A stretch of DNA of 64,000 nucleotides from Palsa-465 sp963800475 (GTDB taxonomy: Bacteria; Actinomycetota; Thermoleophilia; Solirubrobacterales; Solirubrobacteraceae), in the NCBI GenBank assembly GCA_963800475.1, contig CAWDAZ010000004.1:620001-684000 (forward strand), read 5' to 3'. Below the pieces are notes generated by a model, which did not search any database, had not been told where the DNA came from, and saw nothing but the letters and a program-made list of their open reading frames with translations. The translations under genes were made by a program, and so were the position numbers. Positions 7,339 to 14,835 of this stretch are shown here, in pieces. Each line of letters begins with the position of its first letter. The stretch's first letter is position 1.

Positions 7339-8304
7339 CTGCTTTTCGGCGACCGCCTCTCACAACAGGTCGCCGCGCGCGAGTCCCAACTGATCCTGGG
7401 TCTCGATCCGGATCCCGCGCGGCTGTGGCCCCGCGCGGTCGAGCTTGCCGCTGAGGTCGGCCGCGCGTCCGCCGCGGGGCGGAGCGGGGCCGCGGGCGAT
7501 GGTGAGCCGGCGGCCCGCGCCGCCGGGGCGGTCGCCGCGCACTGCGTGCTCGTGATTGACGCTGTCGGCGAGCAGTGTGTCGGCGTGAAGCTGCAGGTCG
7601 CGTGCTTCGAGCGGCTGGGCGGGCCCGGCTGGGAAGCGCTGTACCGCGTGGCGGCGTACGCGCGGGAGCGCGGCTTGCTCGTGATCGCGGACGCCAAGCG
7701 AGGCGACATCGACGTCAGCGCTGCCGCCTACGCGCAGGCGTTCTTCGGGGAGACCGCGACCCCGTTCGGCCAGGTCGGGGGACTCGGGGCCGACGCGATG
7801 ACCGTCAACCCGCTGCTCGGCGTCGACTCGCTGAAGCCGTTCGTGGAGGCTGCGCGAGCCCGCGGAAGCGGGCTGTTCGTGCTGGTCAGGACCTCGAACC
7901 CCGGCGCGCGCGACGTCCAGGAGCTGGAGCTCGCCGACGGCCGCCACGTCAGCGAGCGACTGGCGATGATCGTCGCCGAGCTCGGAGCCGAAGCGGTCGG
8001 CCAGGCGGGCCTCGCCGACGTCGGCGCGGTCGTCGGCGCAACCGCTCCCGCGCGGCTCGAGGCGCTGCGGGAGCTGATGCCGCGCGCGAGCTTCCTGCTC
8101 CCCGGGATAGGGGCGCAGGGCGGCTCGGTCCAGGACCTCGCGGCGGCGTTCGCAGCTGGGCCCGCCGGCGGGCTGGTGTCGTCGTCGCGGTCGATCGTCT
8201 ACGCCCACCAAACCCACGGCGGGGACCCGGCGGCCGCGGCCGCGCGTGAGGCCGCGGCGCTAAGGGAGCGGGCCTGGACGATGGTGTGCCGCGCCACGGC
8301 GTGA
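7339..8304 (+). CDS. pyrF: Orotidine 5'-phosphate decarboxylase, non-canonical start
   Basis: Decarboxylates OMP to UMP, the last step of pyrimidine synthesis. The frame shows LILGLDPDPARLWP near the N-terminus, VGVKLQVACFE, the catalytic IADAKRGDID loop, MTVNPLLGVDS, TSNPGA, and the phosphate-binding LLPGIGAQGG near the C-terminus, as in type 2 OMP decarboxylases. No ATG, GTG or TTG lies between the in-frame TGA at 7261 and the conserved N-terminal strand. The first usable codon is CTG 7339, giving 321 residues, about 8-10 nt after an AAGGCGG run inside the end of hup. The next canonical start, GTG 7546, would remove the first conserved strand. Identity is firm; the start is uncertain. Confidence 0.88.
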   Translation: MLFGDRLSQQVAARESQLILGLDPDPARLWPRAVELAAEVGRASAAGRSGAAGDGEPAARAAGAVAAHCVLVIDAVGEQCVGVKLQVACFERLGGPGWEALYRVAAYARERGLLVIADAKRGDIDVSAAAYAQAFFGETATPFGQVGGLGADAMTVNPLLGVDSLKPFVEAARARGSGLFVLVRTSNPGARDVQELELADGRHVSERLAMIVAELGAEAVGQAGLADVGAVVGATAPARLEALRELMPRASFLLPGIGAQGGSVQDLAAAFAAGPAGGLVSSSRSIVYAHQTHGGDPAAAAAREAAALRERAWTMVCRATA

Positions 8305-8351
8305 CGCCGAAAAACCGCTTGCAAAAGCCCGATTTGCGGTGGTAGCGCCGG

Positions 8352-8357
8352 TATCAT
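8352..8357 (+). promoter_or_regulatory. Likely -10 element, LysM gene
   Basis: TATCAT ends 9 nt before ATG 8367, matching the leaderless layout seen elsewhere in the window. No convincing -35 is seen. Confidence 0.45.
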
Positions 8358-8366
8358 CGCGCTCCG

Positions 8367-8678
8367 ATGGTGGCTAGGAACAGCGGCCGCTATTTGGCGC
8401 CGATAGCGATTCTGATCGTGATCGCAGCCAGCATCCTGATCGTCCAAGGGGAGCTCGGGAGCAAGCATCCTGCCCACCACCCGCGCGCCGGGGACCTCAG
8501 CGGGCTGGTGCACCGCCGCGCCGTGAAGGCCGCGAGCTTCTACACCGTGAAGGCCGGCGACAGCTTCTCCACCATCTCGGTCAAGACCGGGGTCTCGGTC
8601 AACACACTCGAGTCGCTCAACCAGGGAGTCAACCCGGCGGCACTGCAGACGGGCCAGCGTCTGAGGCTGCGTCAGTGA
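8367..8678 (+). CDS. Membrane-anchored LysM-domain protein
   Basis: A 103-residue protein with an N-terminal membrane anchor or uncleaved signal (YLAPIAILIVIAASILIVQ, about residues 9-27), a short linker, and one LysM domain (FYTVKAGDSFSTISVKTGV...LNQG...LQTGQRLRL) at residues about 58-102. LysM binds N-acetylglucosamine in peptidoglycan, so it should sit on the outer face of the membrane touching the wall. Its stop overlaps the start of the DD-carboxypeptidase gene (GTGA), which suggests that the two work together in wall processing. Confidence 0.88.
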   Translation: MVARNSGRYLAPIAILIVIAASILIVQGELGSKHPAHHPRAGDLSGLVHRRAVKAASFYTVKAGDSFSTISVKTGVSVNTLESLNQGVNPAALQTGQRLRLRQ

Positions 8679-10027
8679 GCCGCGCCCAGCGGCTGCGGGG
8701 GGCGCTCGGCATCCGCACCGCCAGGATCCGCGCGTCGGCGGCCAGACTGGAGTCGGCCGCCACGCTCGCGTCGGCCGCCACGCTCGCGTCGGCCGCCACA
8801 CTCGCGTCGGCCGCCACGCTCGGGTCTGTCGCCATCCTGGCGCCGGCGTTCGGGCTGGCGATGCCCACGCCGGCGCTGGCCTCGAGCCCGCCGCGGCTGG
8901 CGGTCAAGTCGGCGGCGCTGATCGAGGCCGAAACCGGGCAGAAGCTGTACGGGCTGAGCGCGGGCCGGCGGCTGGCGATCGCCTCAACGACCAAGATCAT
9001 GACCGCGCTGATCGCGCTCCGGCATGCGCGGCTCGGTCAGGTGTTCGCGGCGCCCCCGTACGAGCTCCAGGCGGTGGATTCGCAGATCGGGCTGCAGACC
9101 GGTCAGCGGATGACGGTCGGGGACCTGATCAAGGCGATGATGCTGCCGAGCGCCGACGACGCGGCCCACGATCTCGCCTACAACGTCGGCGGGCACTCGA
9201 CCGCCAGATTCGTCACGATGATGAATGCCGAGGCCGCCCGCCTCGGCCTCGCGCACACCCACTACTCAACGCCCGTCGGGCTCGACGCCGCCGGGAACTA
9301 CTCGACCGCCGACGATCTGGTGGCGCTGGCGAGGTACGCGCTGCGCGCCGAACCGTTCCTGCGCGAGGTGGTGGCGATGCCGAGCGCCAAGATCCGGATC
9401 GGCGACGCCACGCGCGTCGTCACGAACCTCAACACGCTGGTCGGCCACGTTTCGTGGGTCAAAGGTGTCAAGACGGGCCATACGCTGGACGCCGGGTACG
9501 TGCTGGTCGGGTCGGGTCAGCGCGACGGCATGACGCTGGTCAGCGCGGTGCTCGGCGCCCCGAGCGAGTCCGCGCGCGAGTCCGACACGCTGGAGCTCCT
9601 GAAGTGGGGCTTCGCCAACTTCAGGCTCGCGTCTCCGATCCACGCCGGGCAGCTCGTGACGCGCCTGGCGGTGCACGGCCGCGACGGACTCCGCGCCACG
9701 CTGATCGCCTCCGGCTCGTTCACCCGTGCGGTGCCGAACGGGGCCTCCGTGACGACCGTCGTGCGCGCGCCGCGCGAGCTGACCGGCCCGCTGCGCAAGG
9801 GCGCGGTGGCCGGAAGCGTGGTCGTTCTCGAGGGCGGCGTCCCGGTCGCGAGCATCCCGCTGCGGCTCGCCAGGGCCGTGCCCGCCCCGGCCTCGAGCCT
9901 GTCGCCCACCACGATCCTCGGACCGTTTACGCTTGTCGTGCTTGTCCTGCTTCTCGGTGTGGCCGTCGTCAGGATCCGGCGCGAGCGGCTCACTGCGAGA
10001 CGGGTGGCGGGGCAGCGCCAAGAATGA
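8675..10027 (+). CDS. D-alanyl-D-alanine carboxypeptidase (S11 family)
   Basis: A penicillin-binding serine peptidase of 450 residues that trims pentapeptide stems. The N-terminus has a repeat-expanded Ala-rich leader (SAATLA x4) running into the export signal ending near LAMPTPALASS. Catalytic motifs are SxxK in STTKIMTA, an SxN-like site reading SADDAA (Asp where Asn is usual), and KTGHT. A C-terminal helix (LVVLVLLLGVAVV) anchors it to the membrane. It starts at GTG 8675, overlapping the LysM gene, and overlaps the PfkB gene by ATGA. Confidence 0.92.
   Translation: MSRAQRLRGALGIRTARIRASAARLESAATLASAATLASAATLASAATLGSVAILAPAFGLAMPTPALASSPPRLAVKSAALIEAETGQKLYGLSAGRRLAIASTTKIMTALIALRHARLGQVFAAPPYELQAVDSQIGLQTGQRMTVGDLIKAMMLPSADDAAHDLAYNVGGHSTARFVTMMNAEAARLGLAHTHYSTPVGLDAAGNYSTADDLVALARYALRAEPFLREVVAMPSAKIRIGDATRVVTNLNTLVGHVSWVKGVKTGHTLDAGYVLVGSGQRDGMTLVSAVLGAPSESARESDTLELLKWGFANFRLASPIHAGQLVTRLAVHGRDGLRATLIASGSFTRAVPNGASVTTVVRAPRELTGPLRKGAVAGSVVVLEGGVPVASIPLRLARAVPAPASSLSPTTILGPFTLVVLVLLLGVAVVRIRRERLTARRVAGQRQE
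8753..8824. repeat. 18-bp in-frame tandem repeat, 4 copies, in carboxypeptidase leader
   Basis: Units at 8753-8770, 8771-8788, 8789-8806 and 8807-8824 with single-base differences in the third and fourth. On + they encode SAATLA, which lengthens the hydrophobic leader of the carboxypeptidase. Confidence 0.92.
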
Positions 10028-10980
10028 TCATCACAGTCACGCTCAACCCGGCTCTCGACAAGACTCTCGAGGTGCCGAACTTCACCCCTGGGCGCCGGCA
10101 CCGGACCGTCGACCAGGTGACGATGCCGGGCGGCAAGGGCGTCAACGTCGCGCGCGCGATCAAGCGCCTCGGGCAGCCGGTGATCGCGACCGGCCTCGCG
10201 GGCGGCGCGACCGGGACACGGATCGTCGAGGCGCTCAACGGTGAGGCGATCCTCAATTCGTTCGTGCGGATTCGCGAGGAATCGCGGACCAACACGGCGG
10301 TGCTGGACCCGACGACCGCGTTGCAGACCGAGATCAACGAGCGGGGGCCGGCCGTCTCGCCCCAGGAGCTCGAGCTTTTCCGCGAGAAGCTGCTCTATCT
10401 CGCCAAGGGCGCCAGCATGTGCGTGTTTGCGGGGAGCCTGCCGCGTGGCGTCGACCCCGACCTCTACGCGACGCTGATCCGGGGGGTCAAGAAGCTCGGG
10501 GTGACGACCGTGCTCGACACCGAGGGCGAGCCGCTGCGTTTCGGGATCAGGGCAGATCCCGACCTCGTGTCGCCCAACGAGCTCGAGGCCGAGGAGCTCG
10601 TCGGCCAGGAGTTCAACGACGTCGAGGATCGCGCGCAGGCCGTGATCGAGATGACCCGGCTTGGCGCGCGCGAGGCGATCATGACGGTCGCCGACGGCTG
10701 CTATGCCCACGTGCTCGACGACGGGCCGGCGCTGTTCCGGGTGTCGGTGGAGGAGCAGGAGGCGCGCTCGCGGATCGGCTCGGGCGACGCGTTCCTGGCC
10801 GGCTACGTCGCCGCCCGCTACGGGGGGCGCCCGCCGGTCGAGTGCCTGCGCTACGGGGTCGCGTGCGGAGCCGAGTCGATCCAGCACTTCGGCGCCGGGG
10901 TGATCGACCCGCAGAAGGTGGACCGGCTGCTCAACGAGGTCGGCGCCGAGCGGCTCGAGCTGGGGGCCGAGATCCGCTGA
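10024..10980 (+). CDS. PfkB-family hexose kinase (1-phosphofructokinase-like)
   Basis: A 318-residue ribokinase-fold sugar-phosphate kinase. It begins MIITVTLNPALDKTLEVPNF, typical of the LacC/FruK/PfkB branch, then PGGKGVNVARAI (sugar binding), VSPNELEAEELVG, and the anion-hole/base motif SRIGSGDAFLAGY with the catalytic Asp. Likely substrates are fructose 1-phosphate, fructose 6-phosphate or tagatose 6-phosphate; sequence alone does not decide. There is no PTS gene beside it. ATG 10024 overlaps the carboxypeptidase stop. Confidence 0.88.
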   Translation: MIITVTLNPALDKTLEVPNFTPGRRHRTVDQVTMPGGKGVNVARAIKRLGQPVIATGLAGGATGTRIVEALNGEAILNSFVRIREESRTNTAVLDPTTALQTEINERGPAVSPQELELFREKLLYLAKGASMCVFAGSLPRGVDPDLYATLIRGVKKLGVTTVLDTEGEPLRFGIRADPDLVSPNELEAEELVGQEFNDVEDRAQAVIEMTRLGAREAIMTVADGCYAHVLDDGPALFRVSVEEQEARSRIGSGDAFLAGYVAARYGGRPPVECLRYGVACGAESIQHFGAGVIDPQKVDRLLNEVGAERLELGAEIR

Positions 10981-11013
10981 GCAGGGACTTTGCAAAATCC
11001 GGGAACGTGCCTC

Positions 11014-11047
11014 CTGACTCGTCCAACTCCCTCGCTACGATGAGAAA
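11014..11047 (+). promoter_or_regulatory. Leaderless promoter of guaB3-guaA
   Basis: -35-like CTGACT (11014-11019), a 16-nt spacer, then -10 TACGAT (11036-11041). The -10 ends 6 nt before ATG 11048, so transcription should begin at or within a nucleotide or two of the start codon. Confidence 0.6.
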
Positions 11048-12250
11048 ATGGAAGTAGAGATCGGTCGCGGCAAGAAGGCACGGAGGGCGTACGGGTTCGA
11101 CGAGATCGCGATCGTTCCGTCGCGGAGGACCAGGGACCCCGACGACGTCGACATCTCGTGGACGCTTGGCCCGTACCGGTTCGAGCTCCCGCTGCTGGCG
11201 GCCGCGCTCGACGGGGTCGTCTCGCCCGACACGGCCGGGACGATCGGCAAGCTCGGCGGTCTCGCGGTGCTGAACCTCGAGGGGATCTTCTGCCGCTACG
11301 AGGACGCCGACGCGCAGCTCGAGCGGATCGCGACGTTCTCCGGCGACATCGCGACTCGCGAGCTGCAGGACATCTACCGCGAGCCGGTCAAGCCCGAGCT
11401 GATCGCCCGGCGGATCGGGGAGATCAAGGAGCACGGCGTAGTCGCGGCGGCGTCGCTGACGCCGCAGAAGGTCCGCAAGTACTACGAGGTGGCGCTCGAC
11501 GCCGGCCTCGACATCCTCGTGATCCAGGGCACGGTGGTCTCCGCCGAGCATGTCTCGCGCGACGAGACCCGCCCGCCGCTGAACCTCAAGGAGTTCATCC
11601 GCGAGCTGGCGCCGACACCCGTGGTGGTCGGCGGCTGTGCCTCGTACCACACGGGACTTCACCTGATGCGGACCGGCGCTGCCGGGGTGCTCGTGGGCGT
11701 CGGTCCCGGGGCGATCTGCACGACCCGCGGGGTGCTCGGGATCGGGGTGCCGCAGGCGACGGCGATCGCGGATGTCGCGGCGGCGCGCTCGCAGCACATG
11801 CTCGAGACCGGCGAGTACGTGAAGGTGATCGCCGACGGCGGGATGCGCAACGGCGGCGACGTCGCCAAGGCGATCGCGTGCGGCGCCGACGCGGCGATGC
11901 TCGGATCGGCCCTGGCCCGCGCCTACGAGGCGCCGGGGCGTGGCTACAACTGGGGGATGGCGACCTTCCATCCGACGCTCCCCCGCGGCACCCGCGTGGT
12001 GACCTCTCAGAACGGAACGCTCGAGGAGATCATCACGGGCCCGGCGCGCGAGAACGACGGGACCTTCAACCTGATGGGCGCGCTGCGCACGTCGATGGCG
12101 ACCTGCGGCTATCAGGACATCGCTGAGTTCAACCGAGCCGAGCTGGCGATCGCCCCAGCCCTGCAGACCGAGGGCAAGCAGCTGCAGCGCGACCAGGGCG
12201 TCGGGATGGGGGCTCGCGGCAACGCGGCGACGGTCGGTGCCCTCGACTAG
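11048..12250 (+). CDS. guaB3: GuaB3-type IMP dehydrogenase-family protein
   Basis: A 400-residue TIM-barrel protein of the IMPDH/GMP reductase superfamily without the CBS-domain pair found in GuaB. The phosphate/active-site segment reads VGVGPGAICTTRGVLGIGVP, where the Cys in the GAICTT loop matches the catalytic cysteine, and KVIADGGMRNGGDVAKAIA gives the second phosphate-binding loop. It is directly followed by guaA with a 14-nt overlap, which argues for a role at the IMP/XMP/GMP branch. Mycobacterial GuaB3 paralogues have no firmly assigned activity while some cyanobacterial ones act as IMPDH (general knowledge). A canonical GuaB is not in this window. Confidence 0.9.
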   Translation: MEVEIGRGKKARRAYGFDEIAIVPSRRTRDPDDVDISWTLGPYRFELPLLAAALDGVVSPDTAGTIGKLGGLAVLNLEGIFCRYEDADAQLERIATFSGDIATRELQDIYREPVKPELIARRIGEIKEHGVVAAASLTPQKVRKYYEVALDAGLDILVIQGTVVSAEHVSRDETRPPLNLKEFIRELAPTPVVVGGCASYHTGLHLMRTGAAGVLVGVGPGAICTTRGVLGIGVPQATAIADVAAARSQHMLETGEYVKVIADGGMRNGGDVAKAIACGADAAMLGSALARAYEAPGRGYNWGMATFHPTLPRGTRVVTSQNGTLEEIITGPARENDGTFNLMGALRTSMATCGYQDIAEFNRAELAIAPALQTEGKQLQRDQGVGMGARGNAATVGALD

Positions 12251-13841
12251 GGCACCCGCCCCGGCGGAGGTCGCGGAGGCCGATACGCCGGCCGGTCCGG
12301 CGGCCGCAACCGAAGAGGTGCTGGTCCTTGACTTCGGCGGTCAGTACTCGCAGCTGATCGCCCGGCGGGTCCGCGAATGCGGGGTGTTCTCGGAGCTGCT
12401 GCCGCATGACGTGGACCTCGACGAGGTGCGCCGGCGCCGGCCGCGCGGCGTGATCCTGTCGGGAGGCCCCGCGTCGGTGTACGCGCCCGACGCGCCGCCG
12501 CTGCGGCGCGAGCTGCTCGAGCTGGACGTGCCGGTGCTGGGCATCTGCTACGGCATGCAGCTGCTCGCGCGCGAGCTCTCCGGGCGCGTCGAAGGGGCCG
12601 AGGTCGGCGAGTTCGGGCGCTCCCGGCTGACCGTGAGCGAACAGGGCCGGCTGCTGGCCGGCACGCCGTCGGAGCAGACGTGCTGGATGTCTCACCGCGA
12701 CACGGTGTTCGAGGCGCCGCCGGGGTTCGACGCGCTGGCCGCGTCGACTGCATCGCCGGTGGCGGCGTTCGAGTCGGTCGAGCGAGGCTTGTACGGAATC
12801 CAGTTCCACCCCGAGGTCGTCCACACCCCGTACGGCCAGCAGGTGCTGACGAACTTCCTCGAGGACGTATGCGGATGCGAGCGGACATGGAGCCCGGCGT
12901 CCGTGATCGAGGAGCAGATCGAGCGGATCCGCGCCCAGGTCGGCGACGGCCGGGCGATCTGCGGGCTGTCGGGCGGCGTCGACTCGAGCGTCGCAGCGCT
13001 GCTCGTGCACCGCGCGATCGGCGACCGCCTCACCTGTGTGTTCGTCGACCACGGGCTGATGCGCAAGAACGAGGGCGCGCAGGTGATCGCGGCGTTCCGC
13101 GACCACTTCAAGGTCCCGCTCGTGGCCGTCGACGCCGAGGAGCGGTTCCTCGGGCGACTGAGGGGCGTGACCGACCCCGAGCAGAAGCGCAAGCTGATCG
13201 GCGCGGAGTTCATCCGCGTGTTCGAGGAGCAGGCGGCGAAGCTCGACGACGTCGGCTTCCTCGTCCAGGGGACGCTGTACTCGGACGTGATCGAGTCGGG
13301 CGGCGGGACCGGCGCGGCGACGATCAAGTCCCACCACAACGTCGGCGGACTGCCCGACGACCTCGAGTTCGACCTCGTCGAGCCGCTGCGGACGCTGTTC
13401 AAGGACGAGGTGCGCGCCGTCGGCGCGGAGCTGGGACTCCCCGAGAAGCTCGTTTGGCGCCAGCCGTTCCCCGGCCCTGGCCTCGCGATCCGGATCGTCG
13501 GCGGCGAGGCGACGCGCGAGCGGCTCGAGACGCTGCGCGAGGCCGACGCGATCCTCCAGGACGAGATCCGCAAGGCCGGGCTGTACCGCGAGCTGTGGCA
13601 GTCGTTCTGCGTGCTGCCCGACATCCGCACGGTCGGAGTTCAGGGTGACGCGCGGACGTATGGAAACGTGATCGTGATCCGCGCCGTTACCAGCGACGAC
13701 GCGATGACCGCCGATTGGGCGCGGCTCCCCTACGACCTGCTCGAGCAGATTGCGTCGCGGATGATCAACGAGATCCGCCCGGTCGGGCGGGTGGTGCTCG
13801 ACATCACGAGCAAGCCGCCCGGCACGATCGAGTGGGAGTGA
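12237..13841 (+). CDS. guaA: GMP synthase (glutamine-hydrolysing)
   Basis: Converts XMP to GMP. The 534 residues contain a class I glutamine amidotransferase domain (about 27-210) with the nucleophile Cys in LGICYGMQL and His/Glu in GIQFHPEVVH. The ATP pyrophosphatase domain starts at CGLSGGVDSSVAA (P-loop), and the C-terminal dimerisation domain has RQPFPGPGLAIR and ends with DITSKPPGTIEWE, the standard C-terminus. GTG 12237 overlaps guaB3 by 14 nt and adds a ~25-residue Ala/Pro-rich N-terminal extension. Confidence 0.97.
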   Translation: MPSTRAPAPAEVAEADTPAGPAAATEEVLVLDFGGQYSQLIARRVRECGVFSELLPHDVDLDEVRRRRPRGVILSGGPASVYAPDAPPLRRELLELDVPVLGICYGMQLLARELSGRVEGAEVGEFGRSRLTVSEQGRLLAGTPSEQTCWMSHRDTVFEAPPGFDALAASTASPVAAFESVERGLYGIQFHPEVVHTPYGQQVLTNFLEDVCGCERTWSPASVIEEQIERIRAQVGDGRAICGLSGGVDSSVAALLVHRAIGDRLTCVFVDHGLMRKNEGAQVIAAFRDHFKVPLVAVDAEERFLGRLRGVTDPEQKRKLIGAEFIRVFEEQAAKLDDVGFLVQGTLYSDVIESGGGTGAATIKSHHNVGGLPDDLEFDLVEPLRTLFKDEVRAVGAELGLPEKLVWRQPFPGPGLAIRIVGGEATRERLETLREADAILQDEIRKAGLYRELWQSFCVLPDIRTVGVQGDARTYGNVIVIRAVTSDDAMTADWARLPYDLLEQIASRMINEIRPVGRVVLDITSKPPGTIEWE

Positions 13842-13845
13842 CGAG

Positions 13846-14310
13846 TCAGCTTCCGGGTTCCGGGACCAGGGCCAGGACCTCTCCGGCGTACTTTCCGAGG
13901 TTGCCCGGCAGCCGGTTGCGGGAGAACCATTCGGCGTCGGACAGCTCGCCACGGTCGATCTCGATCTCCGTCGCCGGCAGCTCCGCCTGGAAGCAGTGCA
14001 GCCTGTCGCGGCGGTGATCGAAGCTCAGCGAGATCATGCCCATCGGACGCCAGTCGTCGATCGAGACCCCCAGCTCCTCGTGCATCTCGCGCCTGGCCGT
14101 GGTCGCCGGAGCCTCGCCGCGCCTGACCGTTCCGCCCGGGAGATCCCAGCCGCGCTGGCCGTAGGTGTGGCGGACGAGCAGCACCTCTGGACCCCGTGTG
14201 AGCACGCACTTGACGCCGCTGACCTCGGGCCGCATGACGTACCAGTAGACGCGCAAGCCGGCGTAGGCAAGCCGGTAGCCGAGCCGGCGGACCGGGACAG
14301 GAAGCCACAT
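13846..14310 (-). CDS. Nudix hydrolase
   Basis: A 154-residue protein with an intact Nudix box GGTVRRGEAPATTARREMHEELGV (split for reading: GGTVRRGE, then REMHEELGV). An N-terminal segment containing aromatic residues (YRLAYAGLRVYWYV) is followed by the fold. The C-terminus is short. Substrate is unknown. A -10 TAGGCT (14322 to 14317 on this strand) ends 6 nt before ATG 14310, so the mRNA is probably leaderless. It is divergent from rplM and convergent with guaA with 4 nt between stops. Confidence 0.85.
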   Translation of the reverse strand: MWLPVPVRRLGYRLAYAGLRVYWYVMRPEVSGVKCVLTRGPEVLLVRHTYGQRGWDLPGGTVRRGEAPATTARREMHEELGVSIDDWRPMGMISLSFDHRRDRLHCFQAELPATEIEIDRGELSDAEWFSRNRLPGNLGKYAGEVLALVPEPGS

Positions 14311-14357
14311 CGGACCAGCCTACGCCGTTGTCGTGCCAGGAACGCGGCGAGTTCGCC

Positions 14358-14363
14358 TATCAT
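14358..14363 (+). promoter_or_regulatory. Candidate -10 of rplM-rpsI
   Basis: TATCAT lies 37 nt before ATG 14401. The leader between them contains the short inverted repeat GCGCGC-AA-GCGCGC (about 14375-14388). No good -35 at 16-18 nt spacing is seen, so this is tentative. Confidence 0.35.
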
Positions 14364-14400
14364 TGCCCGGGGCCGCGCGCAAGCGCGCCCTTTTCATGCC

Positions 14401-14835
14401 ATGAAGACGTACGTCGCCACCCCCGCCGACCGCCAGCGAGACTGGCTGATCGTCGACGCCACCGGGCAGACGCTCGGCCGGCTCGCGACGCAGATCGCCG
14501 ATGTGCTGCGAGGCAAGCGCAAGCCCACCTACACGCCGCACGTCGACACCGGCGACTTCGTCGTCGTGGTCAACGCCGAGAAGATCTCGGTGACCGGCAA
14601 CAAGCGCGAGGACAAGCGCTACTACCGGCACTCCGGGTACCCGGGCGGGCTCAAGTCGCGCAGCCTCAACGACATGCTCGAGCGCCGGCCGGAGGAGGTC
14701 ATCCGCCTCGCCGTCAAGGGAATGCTGCCCCGCAACCGGCTCGCGCGCAAGCAGCTGACGAAGCTGAAGGTCTACGCCGGCCCGGACCATCCCCACGCCG
14801 CACAGCAGCCGCAACCGATGGAGATTCGTACGTGA
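14401..14835 (+). CDS. rplM: 50S ribosomal protein L13
   Basis: 144 residues, full length. It has MKTYVATPADRQRDWLIVDA at the N-terminus, then GKRKPTYTPHVDTGDFV, the VTGNKREDKRYYRHSGYPGG loop and AVKGMLPRNRLARKQL, all signature stretches of bacterial L13. It is translationally coupled to rpsI by a GTGA overlap at 14832-14835, the conserved rplM-rpsI operon. Confidence 0.98.
   Translation: MKTYVATPADRQRDWLIVDATGQTLGRLATQIADVLRGKRKPTYTPHVDTGDFVVVVNAEKISVTGNKREDKRYYRHSGYPGGLKSRSLNDMLERRPEEVIRLAVKGMLPRNRLARKQLTKLKVYAGPDHPHAAQQPQPMEIRT

Noticed and set aside
12129..13952. Minus-strand frame of about 600 residues
   Set aside because: Antisense to guaA, which has full catalytic motifs; no motif in the antisense frame.
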